Part shown: piece by piece, positions 1-13,325 of the stretch
Layout: each line of letters opens with the position of its first letter
Numbering within the stretch: the first letter of the stretch is position 1
Origin: Platycnemis pennipes
Lineage: Eukaryota; Arthropoda; Insecta; Odonata; Platycnemididae
Direction of reading: 5' to 3'
NCBI GenBank assembly: GCA_933228895.1
Contig: OW121849.1
Coordinates: 42,626,354-42,690,353 of the forward strand
DNA length: 64,000 nt
Notes under the pieces: generated by a model
What the model was told of the DNA's origin: nothing
The model's database searches: none
What the model saw: only the letters and a program-made list of their open reading frames with translations
Program-made: the position numbers and the translations under genes

Positions 1-835
1 ATGTAATATCTTCCAGACCGTGCCCATAACGACAGAGATTTCTAAGATATTCTAGGGAACGCTGTAGAGATTAACGGAATGAAAAACATAAGATGAAGAT
101 CGTGTAAATTAAATACAAGCAAGCTTACAAAAGAGAAGCCATTTTTGTTCTACGCTGGGTAGAAAAGAATGAAGCAGAACAAACCGAGATTAGTTGTGTC
201 AGTGAATTTGGAGACTTTTATTGACTCTGATTCGGACAAATTCGGCTTCAAATCCTGAAGGTAAACGGGGTGTTTTACAATTACCCCAGAGTAATCCACA
301 ATTTGTAGAATAATGAGGTGCTGTGATTAATTCTGTACCAGCAGTAGTCGCAATTGTTGGCAGTAGAAGCAAGAATTACAAAAACAAAGCAAGAAAGCGA
401 AACATTACAAAATAATAACAAAACAAGACTGCGATATCCTCTAGTTTTTTCATATCTTTCATAAAAATCACTAGCAAAGATACAGTGTTAATACTAATGG
501 GGAAAAATTAGCATACTTCAACTTGCTAACGATATGTACTAGATACAGAATGAGTTGTAAGAAAGTCTGATTATCTAGCAATACATATGTGGGCGATAAA
601 TTACCTGCATTCAAAAATAGTATGGCATTCAGAAGAGCCAACATCAACACCAATGCCGGACTTGAAAAACCGAATAACCAGCAATGATTGTAGCAAGAAA
701 TAAAAATAAGTAGGATATCCCTGGGAGTGGGCTAAGAAAAATCAACTGCAATTAGATTCCTCTTAGGAATTCTTGAAAAAACAAGATTGTAATAAGGTTC
801 TAAGAGTTGACATCTCAATTACCTTCATATAAACG
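1..835. other. AT-rich stretch, nothing recognised
   Basis: The only open frames are short and not protein-like. I see no tRNA, no inverted repeat and no clear mobile-element motif. The last part (from about 700) may be an undetectably decayed upstream part of the retrotransposon remnant that follows, but I cannot align it. Confidence 0.5.
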
Positions 836-1135
836 AGGAATGGACAATGACAGCTGCATAAAAATGACGACTGGAGACATTTGACGGATAGTGTCGCAGA
901 AAAATAATGATAATAGGATTTATAGAAAGCTAAAACAAATAACTAATGAAGTCCAAGAAGAGGCCGATAAAAGAAGTTTGATGAAATTCTGTACAGAGTA
1001 GAAATTCAGAATAATGATCTTTTCTCAACATCCTGAGAGAAAAGTGAATAGGAAGGACTACACAGGATGTAAAAAAGGGTAACTGCCCAAACATGAAGTG
1101 GTAAGCCGATAGGAGAATTTAAAGGATCTAAACGT
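836..1135 (+). pseudogene. decayed 3' end of an AP-endonuclease non-LTR retrotransposon
   Basis: The DNA reads EWTMTAA, then a stop, then K-R-LET, matching the AWTMTAAEKKRVEAFEMW block seen clearly at 26281 in the better copy. Further on are decayed counterparts of the RRxMxxK, HILR and GKxNxK blocks, finishing near a relic of the conserved KRLADRR segment. Stops and frameshifts occur throughout, so nothing is translated. It is the most diverged member of this family in the window. It covers only the region downstream of the catalytic reverse transcriptase core, as expected for a 5'-truncated insertion. Family assignment comes from comparison with the other copies here. Confidence 0.6.
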
Positions 1136-1211
1136 ATGTAAATGTTTCATTCCAACTGTATGGACAATGATATGGACTACTTGAGCTTTTGAAAGTAAAT
1201 TATTCGTCCCA

Positions 1212-1262
1212 GTAATAGCTCATAATAATACTATGTAATAGCTTGTAATAGCACATAATACT
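1212..1262. repeat. short imperfect tandem repeat
   Basis: Units like TAATAGC and CATAATA recur three to four times in about 50 bases. It is a local low-complexity array with no evident function. Confidence 0.5.
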
Positions 1263-4200
1263 ACAAGTGGGACCATGGTTTTTGCTTCTAGGAAACGTCA
1301 AGCCTCTTTGAAAGAAAGATATCATGCATTCCTGGAATATATTCTGAGTGAATTCTTCTCAGAATTTCATTCGGATTAGACTCTCCATCTCCAACGACGT
1401 TTTGATAAATGACTCGATCATCATCTTTATGGCAAAAATTATTCTGAAGATGATAAGTGAGCTAATAGCGATGATTGACACTTTATAGGAGAGCAGGATT
1501 TTGTTGTCTACAGCCACAAGCTAACAGAGTGAGAAAAGAGAAGAAATAAACGCCTACACTATTCCTTTATTTTCCCACATTTATTCGATAATTAACTAAT
1601 AGCATTAGTTAGCAATCTTACAGCTATGCAGCGTCTATTCATTCACTATGCTATTAACTACCTGCAAATTGGTGGCATGCTAATTGTGCGTACCACATGT
1701 AACTGATTGTCATATTCTGACCTTATAAGAGCAGGAAAAGAGAAGAATCATTAAAATACGACTTGAAGAGATCAGCTGGGAGAGGGATCAACTTTTTTTC
1801 TTTGATCCCATGTAAAAATAAATAATAGCTATCTCTTGAAATAACGTCTACATTACATGGGATGCCTGAAGAAAATTCATTGTAACAATTGAGTAAAAAG
1901 TAATATATCCATACCTTTGAAAGGTTTTGTACACCCATCTCCTTATTTCTCTCTTGAATTTAAAGCTGTTACATTCATATCTGAGGAAAACATTGATTAT
2001 TTGATAGAGGAGATTCTAGGAGGTCCTCAGAAATGAAATTCTTTTTCAAACAGGCATGGGTTTTGAATATGAAAATAAGTGTGATTTTTACATAGTGTTG
2101 CATGTAGTTTATCTATTCGCTAAAGGAAGTAAATTTCGACTGATTTCCTGTGTTTTTTCTCGGTTGACAAGAAATCCTTCATCATATTTTCGGACTTAGT
2201 AAATCTTTGCTGCATCCGCCAAATTACTTTCCAGTCCATAGTATCAACACTTGGAAATTCTTAATCCGATTAGAACTTCCGATGAAAAAATAACGTATAA
2301 GTCAACCTCTCTTCACAAAACAAAAGATTAATCTGCAGAGCCCATTTCTTCGGCATATTTTGCCTATTCGCAACTGAAATTTTTCAAAATGATAAGTGGT
2401 TATACATTTTCTAGTGCGTATACATATTGTATTCTTAACTAAAAGAGACAGGATATTACTACCTCAAGTAACCATTTAGCACTTCAGAGCTATTGGGAAG
2501 AAATTAAATAAGTATAAAAATGGAGAGAAAAATAAAATAAGCATAAAAATAGTGACAATAATTTTAAATAGAAATCGGTCATTCATGAAACCCTAAATAT
2601 TAATCACTAAATGATTAGACAGAGTTTTATAAACCCTTAATGATGTTTTTCTCCCCATTGAGTTTCAACCAGTCCCTCGTGTCAGGTGCCCAAATTTAAT
2701 GGTCCGTTGAAGGGATATTTACCACAAGATATATTTAGTTAACAAGAGTAGGATATTCCCTGGCGATTTAGTTATAAAAATACCTAATACTGTACTAGAT
2801 GAAACAGCTCAGCCGCAACTTGTCTTAAATCCTACAATCTTTTCACTTAAAATATTCACGTGATTCAAGAGAAACAGCTGTGTAGATTGTTGACAACATT
2901 CATTTACGACACTTTTCCAAATTCCTCAAGGATGATCGCGTTGATGATTCATAAGCCAAAATTCCCTGCACCTTCTTTGTTCCACATCACTTCACTTTGT
3001 TCACTACTCTTGCTCCCAGTTCTTTCGGGGGACAAAATGCCAGAGCGTATTTTTAACTGCTGGCTAGATGAAATTACTAAGAACTGATAGCAATATAAAA
3101 ATGATAACCTTTCACCAACATCGGAAGGAAATATGATGATAAATACAACAAGAAGGTGGTAAATTAATTATTTGACAAAAATCTTGCTTCTGGTATTTTC
3201 AAAAAGAATGATCACCTTTTAACTCACTTTACTTTCGAAGCTTATATCCGTCGCTGCACTCTTCTGAGAGCACCTTTCACGTTATGCTATTTTCCTTACC
3301 TTAAAGAAGAAAATAAGCGAGAAAAATGGTGTTTTCTTGACTCGGATGCGATAATGGGAAGACGCTTTTATAATTCTAACGATGTATCTCGGTTTGATTT
3401 CAAGCCAGAATGATTTCCAAATCTCGAATGTCGACAAGAACTTAGTTATCCAGAGGCATATTAATCTGAGAGACGATGAAAGAGAGAATTTTTCCAATGA
3501 CGGCAGGAATAATTCAAAAGATAAAGGATTTGAAGCAGAAAACTCCTCATACCCGTAAAGTTACATACTATTTCCTGGAGTTCTAAAAACACGGTAGAGA
3601 TATAAATATTTTATGATCATTTGTTCGATAAAATATTTGATAAAAAAGCAAGTAGCTGAAAACTGAAGATATCACGCAAAAATTTCATAAGTAGTTTCAA
3701 GTCTGTCCCGTACTACAGGGTGTGTCGGACCGGGAAAAATAGGGCAAGGATGAGAATGCGAGAGACAGGAAGAAGAGAGGAGAGAAAGCCACATTTAATA
3801 CTTTCCGAGTAGTATAAAATATAAAAATATTTATTACCCCAATCACCATGGGGATAAATACATAGAATTAATAATATATTTAATGTTCATTTTCCTACTT
3901 CAGGCCTTATGACATTATAGACACTGACTATTCCAAGTGTGCGAATGAAAATCTGGTTAAAACAGAAAATGTGCAACTCCTAGAAAACCGTTCCTTTCAC
4001 CCACTGGATGGTACAACTTCTCCATCAGTTCCGAACCTTTTAGTGATATGTACTCAGAACAGATAGCGAACGCCGGGTTAATCACCCGCGCTGCACACCT
4101 GCCTCCGTCCGCCTGCGCCCACACCTGCCAGCGGTAGCCTGCAGATGCAGATGTGCCCGGGTTCATTTCCCGGGGACCGTGGGCTTTTCATCAACGAAGA

Positions 4201-5699
4201 CGCCTATGCAGATAGATTCTTGTTTTGTTGATAGACATAGAACATTTCAAGCGCAGCCTCAAGTGAACAAGGAACACTCCACAGAGCTCCCTCGAGTGAA
4301 GAAATCTGTGCCGTGTGCCTCTGACACACAGAAAATTGTACAAAAAAAGGAAATCCTAGAATAAAAAGTGTGACCACGCTCTTCCTTTTTTCGCCAACTT
4401 TCCTTTCCATACAATAAGCTAATAAAGTTATCCCAAAATCAAAGGCCAAAATCTCATATGGGATTCTGTGATTGTTGACCATTCGTTCTTCAGGAGTAGA
4501 AGCAGCTTACCCCTTGAAGTGAACTGAATATAGATAAGTATTGAGCCGACCCCTTCTCAGAAATATTGATATTTCCAGGGTAATCAGTGGATATTAACTC
4601 ATGGAATTTTATGCATATACCACCAATTGAAATGGTTCAGAAATCCTGATCGTGGTCCACTTTGCGAAAATGTTTGACGCTATTCATTGTCCTCTCAAAC
4701 TGCAATTTGAAAGCTTATACTTGGTACCGGTAATAAGTCACAAAATTCTAAACATGCGGCAGCGCGGCATTTCGGAGAACCTAGTGCTGAGATGCAAAGA
4801 TCAGGCATCTTATTTCCTACCGTTGCTTCTCACAACACTGCCTTCTAGGATCCAATCGGAGGCCTTTATGAGTTACGGAAGCCATACTTATTTCATGAAA
4901 TGAATCTACCAACTCCAATGTAAAGTTTTCAGATATGGGGTTAGCGTGAGTTCCTCTTTCACAAATCAAAACCCATTTCCGCGCTATTCACAGCTTCAGT
5001 AAAATATAAAGTTTAACCATCATTAGCAACCCTCCATTGGTATGCAAATGGGGAACTTCTTAACACACGTAAGAATAAAGCCATAATTATAGGAAATTAA
5101 ATTTTTATCTTCGACCATCATTTTCACCTTCAACCGTCTTCAATTTTTTGCATAAAACTAAGACGAATTTTAGAAATAAATGATAAATGGGCGCCAATTG
5201 GTGCTCTAATTCAATCCCCCTTTTTGTTTTGGGTGCGACCACGGGCGCGAAAGAATTTTTGCTCTGATAAAAGGTAAAATCTTTCATATCATAACTTACA
5301 TAACGGAAGGGAGAATCTTTTTCACTATAGTTTAAAATATCAGTGACTTGAAACATTCGATCATGCTTACGATCAATTGAATTATGGGCAAGAAATATCG
5401 TCTATGAGCTGGAAAACAGTCTCATAGTAATGTGGTAGTAGTTTGATTAGGTTAAATTCAAACCAGGATTAACAGTAAATATAATTCCCAAAATAATATA
5501 AAAAAAACGTTCATAACTCCCTTAAATAGCCTTGGAAAGATTAATTGACTCTGCTGCGATTAAATTTGGGAGCCATTTCATCAATATGAACCTTAAATAA
5601 CCTGAATCTTTAATTCACATGCAGTCCCCATAAGAGGCCGTAAGAAACGCAATATGTTTTACGGAGAGGTGAGACCAACTTGCTCCCAAAACACCCTCA
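1263..5699. other. long stretch with no supported gene
   Basis: AT-rich DNA in which every open frame is under about 95 codons and looks random. A GC-rich patch at 4065-4180 contains a B-box-like GGTTCATTTCC but no convincing A box, so it may be the remnant of a tRNA-derived SINE. I saw no other repeat, RNA gene or exon. Confidence 0.45.
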
Positions 5700-5945
5700 A
5701 TTTGGCTTAATTGTCACCCATAGGCTATCATGCTAATACCTCCTCCAGTGAATTCCAACCTTCTAGACAAAAAGTGGGATCACTAATTTTATGCATAAAG
5801 AGCCAATCTTCAAAGCAATGGCTTGAGTGCATGCAATCAATCAAAAATTGTGGTATGAGCAGCAAGACACCATCTACAACTACATCTACGCAATAACCTG
5901 TAAGCCACCGCGAGGGTGTGTGGCAGAGTGTGAAGAAACATGCAC
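5700..5945 (-). repeat. retroposon 3'-end-like repeat, family shared with 29.75 and 32.8 kb
   Basis: On the minus strand, bases 5945-5870 read CCACACACCCTCG, then GGTGGCTTACAGGTTAT, then a GTAGATGTAG-type tail. The same blocks in the same order occur on the plus strand at 29750-29815 and, shorter, on the minus strand at 32850-32790. A shared block ending in a GTAGAT/TAGATA microsatellite is typical of a LINE or SINE 3' end. The 5' limit at 5700 is uncertain. No coding potential is visible. Confidence 0.45.
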
Positions 5946-6589
5946 TATTGACGTGCAACTAGGCACCAGAGGTAATATGAATTTTTAAGTTCCAATTACT
6001 TCACGCATACTTCAAGCGTAATATAAAATTAACACATACGACAGTAGAAGATAAATGATAATTATTTGTCATAATTTCGCAAAAACATGACAGAAGAACA
6101 AATAACTGAACTCCACGCACTGTAGTTATCAAATTTGAAGTTTTTACGGAGCCTACTGATAATCAGGATCGTCATGTCGAATGGTGTTTAGCGTTTTTCA
6201 AATAATTATATTCTAGTTTTGCGTCTAATCTGTGGTAATCAGTGATTAAAAATGTACCAAACAGGAATATAGATGCAGTCCTTTCTGGAGTTTCAGGTGT
6301 CTCAATTGCCAGGTTTTAACATATATTTCATAAGATAGCCCGCCAAGTCCATATGTCCTTTCCTTCCTCACCCCAGAATCAATTCTTTGAAGCGTCTTTC
6401 TAAAAAAAAATAATGTATCATAGATGATCTCTAATTTGCCGATTAGATATCAAAATTAAACTCTAAGTCGGCTTCAAAGGAAGGAGGCCAGCTTGAAGAA
6501 TATTCGCATTCGTTAGCCATAATTGTAGACCAAGATTTTAGTCACCTATAACAAAGGTATTGGGTGTGTAATAGAAGATAAATGTCCAA
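5946..6589. other. AT-rich stretch, nothing recognised
   Basis: No open frame of note, no tRNA-like box pair and no inverted repeat was seen. Confidence 0.4.
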
Positions 6590-7090
6590 AGCCAATGTTA
6601 AACTTGGGAAGAGAATGGGTGAAGCAAGAAGGAAACAGTCAGTGGAATAGCCCAGAATTCTACCAAAAGAAGAATTCACCTACAGCTGAAAATACAAGCG
6701 TGGAGGTAAGGAAGCTATTCATGAGAACAGAAATCTAGAGCACTTTTATTTATGGTATGGTATGGCAGCAACAAAGAAATAAAAGCAGGAAGCATTCCAA
6801 ATGCTAAGGAAGAAGTAAGATGATAAAATGGATCGACCGAGTTACTGACGAAGAGTGAGAGGAAAGAGAAGTCAACTGAAAACCTTAAGAAGAAGATAGA
6901 ACAACCTAAGCAGTCATGTACTGAGACATGAGGGCCTGGTGAAGACAATCGATGAAGGAAAAATGAATGAGAAGAAGGGTAGACGAAGGTCTCGTATGAA
7001 AGATATTAAGTAAGTAGTGAATAATGTAAAAGAGAATATTTATGCAAAAATGAAAGAGGTTGGCTGATAAGCGGCTGATAAAAAACACCA
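6590..7090 (+). pseudogene. decayed 3' end of an AP-endonuclease non-LTR retrotransposon
   Basis: The DNA aligns by eye to 26065-26620. It contains counterparts of the AQ-FYQKKNSPTAENTSVEVRK segment (6646-6710), the KxKWIDRVTxEE segment (6820-6850), the LRHEGLVKTI block (6925-6950), a short GRRRS-type linker, and the KEVG..RLIK tail (7045-7080). Several in-frame stops and small indels break it. Relative to the 24-26.7 kb copy it lacks the endonuclease and the catalytic reverse transcriptase core, consistent with 5' truncation. Open frames on the opposite strand here are antisense artefacts. Confidence 0.75.
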
Positions 7091-8790
7091 TTGACGGAAA
7101 AAAATAGGAAATAAAATGTGGGCGGAATAATACAACCGCCAAATATGAATGTTATTACTTGGTCTAAAAAAGGTAACATTCATCCAGAAGTTCGTTCCCA
7201 ACAATCCGTTTTTTTAGCTATCCAACGATAGACTCATCTGATGACTAATGGCGAGTTTCTCAATACATATAGCCATCCGGGGTTGGCTTAAAACCTTTTT
7301 CATTATAGAGACGGCGACCGAAATTTGCAGTGGCTTAGTTGAATTATTTTTGAAATTGTTGCCTACAAAACAAGAAAACAAGTGTCGTGCCGACACGCAT
7401 GATCCAATTTTTCTTTCCAAAAAATAGGGTCTAAAACCTAAGGACTCGAAGCGGCCTGGCCTCGGATAAAAAAAACCGTGAAACTTCATTAAAAATACAT
7501 GAAAATGGCGTTGACTTATTAATTTTTTTAAGTTAAAATATCTTAGATAAACCAGAAATATCTCATAAGATATCTTTGCCAAGAATTCATGAATTCAAGT
7601 AAGATAGAAAAACACTTGATCCATGACATACATATCACATGACGGTAAAGATGAAATAATGTTCAGGGACTTCGTAAAATACAAAGTAGAGAAAAAAGGC
7701 TGAAAAATCAAATAAGTGACATAAATAATTATATAACCGTTTAAAGACAGGCAGCTTTTGCCATTATAGGAGTTTCATGATGTTTTATGATCATGATATA
7801 TGTCATCAGACATTAGTATCAGAAGGAATCTGAACACCATCACCTTTCCTCGCAACATTTAAAGGGCCATCCAGTCTTACGACTATATTTTGTTCAAGTG
7901 GTACGTAATGTGAATTCCATATCCTTCCCGACTCCTTTATGTAATAAAGAATAAATATCTAAATCGTGTAATTGTTCGCTTTATTTGCATTTATAGATAA
8001 ATTTGTGCACATCAAAACATTTTTCCGTGACCCATTTCCAACCGCCATGAATGCCTTTATAAAATCCTCAGATGCACAGCTTTACTTTCCTGAAATGTGG
8101 TCGAAAGAATTTTATTCATCTCCTCAATACGCGCTTCACCTTATCAGTAGTGCCTTTCAAAGGGTTTCAAAACCTTTGAGCTCCGACTTCTCGTAGGCAT
8201 TGAAGTTGCAGAGAAATAAGCCTCAATTCGGTACCAAATACTATGAGGAAACGGTACAACTTAAAATTTTTAATCCCTCTTTACTTCCTCTTCCTATAAT
8301 TATGAGCATCGACGAGAAAGACTACGACTTTTACGGCCTCCGTTTCCTGTGATAGTACACCACCAAGACTCAGCACATTCTATACTGCGGGTCTCCTCTC
8401 TTCCCTCCCGAGCTTTATCGCGGTGTATGTCAGCTGTCAATCGAACAACCAATCATTAAAATATTCTCCCTGCGACAGGAAAAACCCACCATCAAAATTC
8501 ACACGCATGTGTGTGCACTTCTTCGTTATTTTTTTTTTACTTCGTACTGAGTTTGGATATTCAGTAAGCTTCGTAATGAAAAACAAATTTAATTCTCCTT
8601 TTTTTAATTGCAGCAAACGTTATGATAAGCATTGGTTACTACGCTCAAGTACGCAAAAAAACTCGCTCCTTAAGAAGGATTTTATTCCATTGAAATTAGA
8701 CGTAAGAGCCATATTTTGTGATCAATGAAACTTTATGGAACTATCGTCAGAGGAACAGTTGCCAGATTCCATTAAGCTACGCCAGGAATT
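7091..8790. other. stretch with no supported gene
   Basis: The longest open frame (7214-7582, minus, 122 codons) has no recognisable domain and a composition expected by chance. I see no tRNA, repeat pair or exon-like segment with good splice sites. Confidence 0.4.
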
Positions 8791-9481
8791 CCGAAAAACT
8801 CTCTTACACCAGAACCGTCAACCTCAGATTATTTCAACTCATTGTTTTTACACAAAGCGATTAGAAATAGTAAAATGTTCTCTATTTTAACCTAGGACAA
8901 AAAGTCGAAGATGCTTACCGATTTAAAAGTATCAAAGACGAAGCAAAAGACCATTCACGACTTCTTTCATGTTCCGTTTTCAGTCTTATTATGGATTTGA
9001 CCGGATACTCCTTGCCATCGTGTGGCTTAATTGAGTATTCTGCTATCAATCGGAGAGCCTGACTACAGAACCAGAGATATAAGCATCATCCACCAAATAA
9101 GATGATTCAAGATGGCGAATGATTTTTTTCTCTATGGAATATCTTGCATTCGTGCATCTCAGCGGGTAACTCCGTTAAAGTTTTCGCGGCTAGCTCGCGA
9201 GCTTTGAATTTGTTAAAAAATGGATATTTATATTAAAAACTACCGCTGAATTAGATAAAAAATACCTCCCTTCATAAAGAGACCTATTTTTTCGTATTTT
9301 AAGATTTGTAAAAATGAACTTCTGATCTATTTCTCTAGAATTAAACCGATTTTAAATTAACGTTATGCTTTTTCCAATGATGCCACTTGAATCTGCATGT
9401 GTCGTAGAGTGATAATCGCCGGTATTTAAGAAAACAATATACTTTCTACCGCAGTGAATTAAGTTTTTACGAGGGTATTGG
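8791..9481. repeat. direct repeat, copy 1 (long form)
   Basis: Bases 8791-8998 match 9733-9940, and bases 9350-9481 match 9940-10067, both at high similarity. Shared words include CTCTTACACCAGAACC, ACACAAAGCGATTAGAAA and TTTTTACGAGGGTATTGG. Copy 1 holds about 350 extra bases (8999-9349) between the two matching blocks. Neither copy is coding. It is an old segmental duplication or two insertions of one unknown non-autonomous element. Confidence 0.8.
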
Positions 9482-9732
9482 CTGTTGAATATTCAGTATA
9501 TTTGTCAAGATAACCATGGTATTTTGAAGAAGGCTGCATGATTTTTGAGCCTCTGAGATCTCTCCGATGTTTTCGGTAGAAGAGATTACCTCACTTTTTT
9601 TGTGTTCTGTATCCCCAATCCAAGTCCAATGTCGACTTCTTTATTTTTTAATTTTAATTTTTTCCACCCGCATATTACTGACTTTTAGTAACGGAGGCAA
9701 GCGTTTCAAGCATTGATGGCAACATGGACTCT

Positions 9733-10067
9733 CCGAAGGACTCTCTTACACCAGAACCTTCTTCCTCAGGCTATTTCAACGCATTGTTTTTACACAAAGC
9801 GATTAGAAACAGTAAAATGTTCTCTATTTCAACCTAGAACAAAAAGTTGAAGATGCTTACCGATTTAAAAGTACCAAGGACGAAGGTAAAAACCATTCAT
9901 AACTTCTTTCATGTTCCGTTTTCAGTCTTATTATGGATTTTAAAAACGTCATGCTTTTTCCAATTATGGCACTTGAATCTGCATGTGTCGTAAGGTGATA
10001 ATCGCCGGTTTTTATGAAAACAATACACTTGCTACGGCAGAGAATAAAGTTTTTACGAGGGTATTGG
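9733..10067. repeat. direct repeat, copy 2 (internally deleted form)
   Basis: This is the shorter partner of 8791-9481, with the two matching blocks fused at about 9940. It ends nine bases before the large palindrome at 10076, which suggests that the duplication and palindrome belong to one complex repeat unit. No coding potential is visible. Confidence 0.8.
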
Positions 10068-10075
10068 AGGCAAAA

Positions 10076-10515
10076 CGGTAAACTAAAAAGTTATTGCGTT
10101 GAATATTAATGTGAAAAACCAAATTTGCATATAAGTTTGACGAATGGATTTTTTAAATTCTTTCATCTCCCTTAGCACCCGAATTCAGGGCTGTTACAAG
10201 AATTTTACCTTACTTCGTTTGCAGTTTCACGCGAAATTGAAGCAGATGCTGAAATTCTCGAAAAAGACAACTCTTATGCGTATGCCTGAAATATGATGGT
10301 AATTACACGAAGACACATTTTTCGAGTTATTAGCGAATTTCAGCAACTGCTTCAATTTCGCGTGAAACTGCAAACGAAGTAAGGTAAAAATCTTGCAACA
10401 GCCCTGAATTCGGGTGTTAAGGGAGGTGATAGAATTTCAAAAATCCAATCGTCAAACTTATGTGCAAATTTGGTTTTTACATTAATATTCAACGCAATAA
10501 CTTTTTGGTTTACCG
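10076..10515. repeat. 440-bp palindrome (foldback element)
   Basis: Left arm 10076-10266 and right arm 10325-10515 are inverted copies with scattered mismatches. The outermost bases CGGTAAAC pair with GTTTACCG, and deeper blocks such as CTTACTTCGTTTGCAGTTTC pair with their complement near 10365. The spacer is about 58 bases. No open frame of note lies inside and I see no clear target-site duplication. A foldback or MITE-type DNA element is likely; the superfamily is unknown. Confidence 0.85.
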
Positions 10516-12886
10516 AATAAATAAAAGGAGAGAACTTTTCCGCCTATAGCCTCTTCGACTAACCCCCTCAAAACTTAACTTGTTTATTGGTCAAAGGGGT
10601 CGTACTCGTACACACGAAAATGACCTGAAGAGTTGAAGAAAGTAATTTGTGATCGTATCTTGAGCGCTGAACACGGGAAATTGGCATAGTGAATGACGTA
10701 TTTATGTTCAAACAATGGATAATGTATGTACATTGAAAACCTCTTTCCGTGCCGAAGAGTTCCTTCTTTATATCTTAAATACCTTTTGTATCTCTCGTTC
10801 AGAGGAAAACCACAGCAATGTCTGGCAAATAGTTCTTAGCTCCTCATGAATGGGTTTTCATTGTTTTCCAGTTTTGCAACCCATCGGAGTAAAAAGCGAG
10901 TGTTTTTGTCTAAGATCAGCGGTATGCCTTGGACGATTAAGATTTCTTTTCTTCCACATCTTCATTTAATTTCTGGTTATTTCAATGGCTCTCAATTAAA
11001 GTAACTCGTTATCATTATCAGATGCCTCTTTTATACTTTCCAAGAGCTTTTCAGGATAAATATCGCCAAAGCATGTTTTCCTTCTATTTCCTAGGAATTC
11101 TCAGTCATAGAGCAGCCAATTTTCCCAGCTTTCTTCCGGGTTTGATAAGATTACTTTCAACTTTTCAAAAAGCAAACATTATCCCACGATTTCAAAACTA
11201 GTTATATCTATGATGGCCATCAAGGTCGAGACATTTTGTTAGCTGAACGTTCTCATGTTGCCAATTTTATTCCTTCATTTCCCAAGGGAAATTTCATTTC
11301 CCTTGTCCCGTTGAAGAGACTGACATACATCCTTAAAAGTATTTCAACAGCCATGATTATCGTACGAATCATTTCCTTCGTTTCGTTTTCCTAACGATAA
11401 AAATGTTATAAGATGTAATTTACATCAAACTTAAATGATGGTAAACATGTAGTTAATAAAATATCTTAGGGAAATTAATACTAGAGGGTACGTACATTCC
11501 ATCTACACGATTATGACAAAGTACTCATTGACTCATTGCAGATAAAGTTGTTTGAAGTATAGCATGAAGTATATACCCACAACTCGGGTTTGTAAAGTAA
11601 TATAATCTAATGTATCCCTATAAGATGTACTTGAATTGCCCTCAATCGATTCCCGTTCCAGGTGAATTTTCTCGCATGGCAATTAATGTGAATTCTTATT
11701 CTGACGAAGATTTTAGCGTTCAGATAAACTTGACAGATTTTTGGGCTTCCTCTACATCGCCATCAAAGATGATGCCAATGCAAAGTAAACCGAAAACCTA
11801 CTAAGTTCATCTATCTATTATTTTTGAATATAAAAGTGAAGTATAAATTCTTAATGAGAAAATATGTCATCACAAAGAAAAGGGGATACTACAGATCAGC
11901 TTAAATACACAAATCGAACTTAAAACTCGGAGCGTTACGCTGAGAAACCCATGGTAGAATATTTTTTGTGTACAACCACATACTAATCAAGTGGTTGAGT
12001 AGTGCAGTGATATCACCAGCAGTATATACAGTACAGTAACTGGTAAAGCAGTATTGTGGCTCAATTGCATATTTTACCTTTGATTACTTAACTATCAAAT
12101 TACACTGTATATGACATTATTTGAATGTATATATATTTGGGCTTCCAATTGTCCTGTTAAAAGCACGAATAAGAATACAATCGTAAAAAATCCACCTCCC
12201 ATACCTCTGTAATTTCTTAAATGAATTGCCATACTATTTATTCCATATGCCTATTGTTTGCCCACTCTAGATCTATTTTTGGACTTAATCTATCCTTAAT
12301 TATGTGGCACTCACACTTATAAACGTGGTTAATAGAAACATGACTTTTCATGACATTCCATAGGCCAAAAATTGTCTAAAAGGTGAGTCTCTTACAGTTG
12401 CATTAAAATCTACTGCCTAATACCAAACAATGAAACTACAATTCTACTTCCTAAATGTTATTCATGTTCATTGATGCATATCTCTCCACTTGTAGTTGTA
12501 ATTTTGTTCCTACGGATTAATAAAATAAAAATAACAATATATTAAACGCTTGATTTTTTCAAAAAATATCTTTGCTGACTATGAGTTGATAAAATCTAGC
12601 CTTAAATGCAGTCCATCACTATTCAGATCTAAAATTCATTTTTAATTTATTCATACTCTTATTTCTTTCCCCTACCTTCCCTGTTCCTAGAGTTTTGCTT
12701 ACCATTTCAAATTTAAGCCTGAGAGATTTCCAAAAACTAAACCAAGCCAAAAAACAAAAACAAAAGCGGTGGTACTTCTAAATAAAAATGAGGTAAAAAT
12801 TCAATTTACTATTGCAAAGAATACGAATTTATGCTGGAGTAATTCGAACAACTTTACGGAACTCTCTTTTTCACTTTAAGTGTTTT
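10516..12886. other. stretch with no supported gene; one small perfect hairpin
   Basis: AT-rich DNA without a credible coding region. At 11283-11305 there is a perfect hairpin with 10-base arms (CAAGGGAAAT and ATTTCCCTTG) and a 3-base loop. No other structure was recognised. Confidence 0.5.
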
Positions 12887-13325
12887 TTAACACTAGGACG
12901 CCCGGACTTCTCGACATCATTCAACGCCCAAAAGGGGTCATTTTGACCCCCGGTAATTAATAAGTTAATTTTTCACAAGGCATTTATATGTTTACATTTT
13001 TAGTGTTTTTTCATTAAATAATGCCCTAGTTCTTCACATTTATCGATTTTATCAGTTCATTACAGCAATGTTTTTCTCAATATAACTATTTATTGAAATA
13101 TCAACTTTGAGATTTGAAATCATTTTCTCGTTTTTCTTCAATTTCATTTTTTCTTGCCTAAAATGTTGACACTCAGTAAACAACAAATGTCACTTACTTT
13201 ATTTAAATGTATTTATTTGTTGTTTTTGCAATGTACACTGTTTTATGATGAATGATTTGTCCTGCCAAAATTAAAAATACCATCTGAAAAAATGTAAAAA
13301 AAATTGAGTAGCCTAATGAAATAGT

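Noticed and set aside
4065..4180. tRNA or SINE in a GC-rich patch
   Set aside because: A B-box-like GGTTCATTTCC is present, but no A box at proper spacing and no second copy.
7214..7582. 122-codon frame on the minus strand
   Set aside because: No domain, no flanking splice or promoter signs, and composition typical of chance frames.
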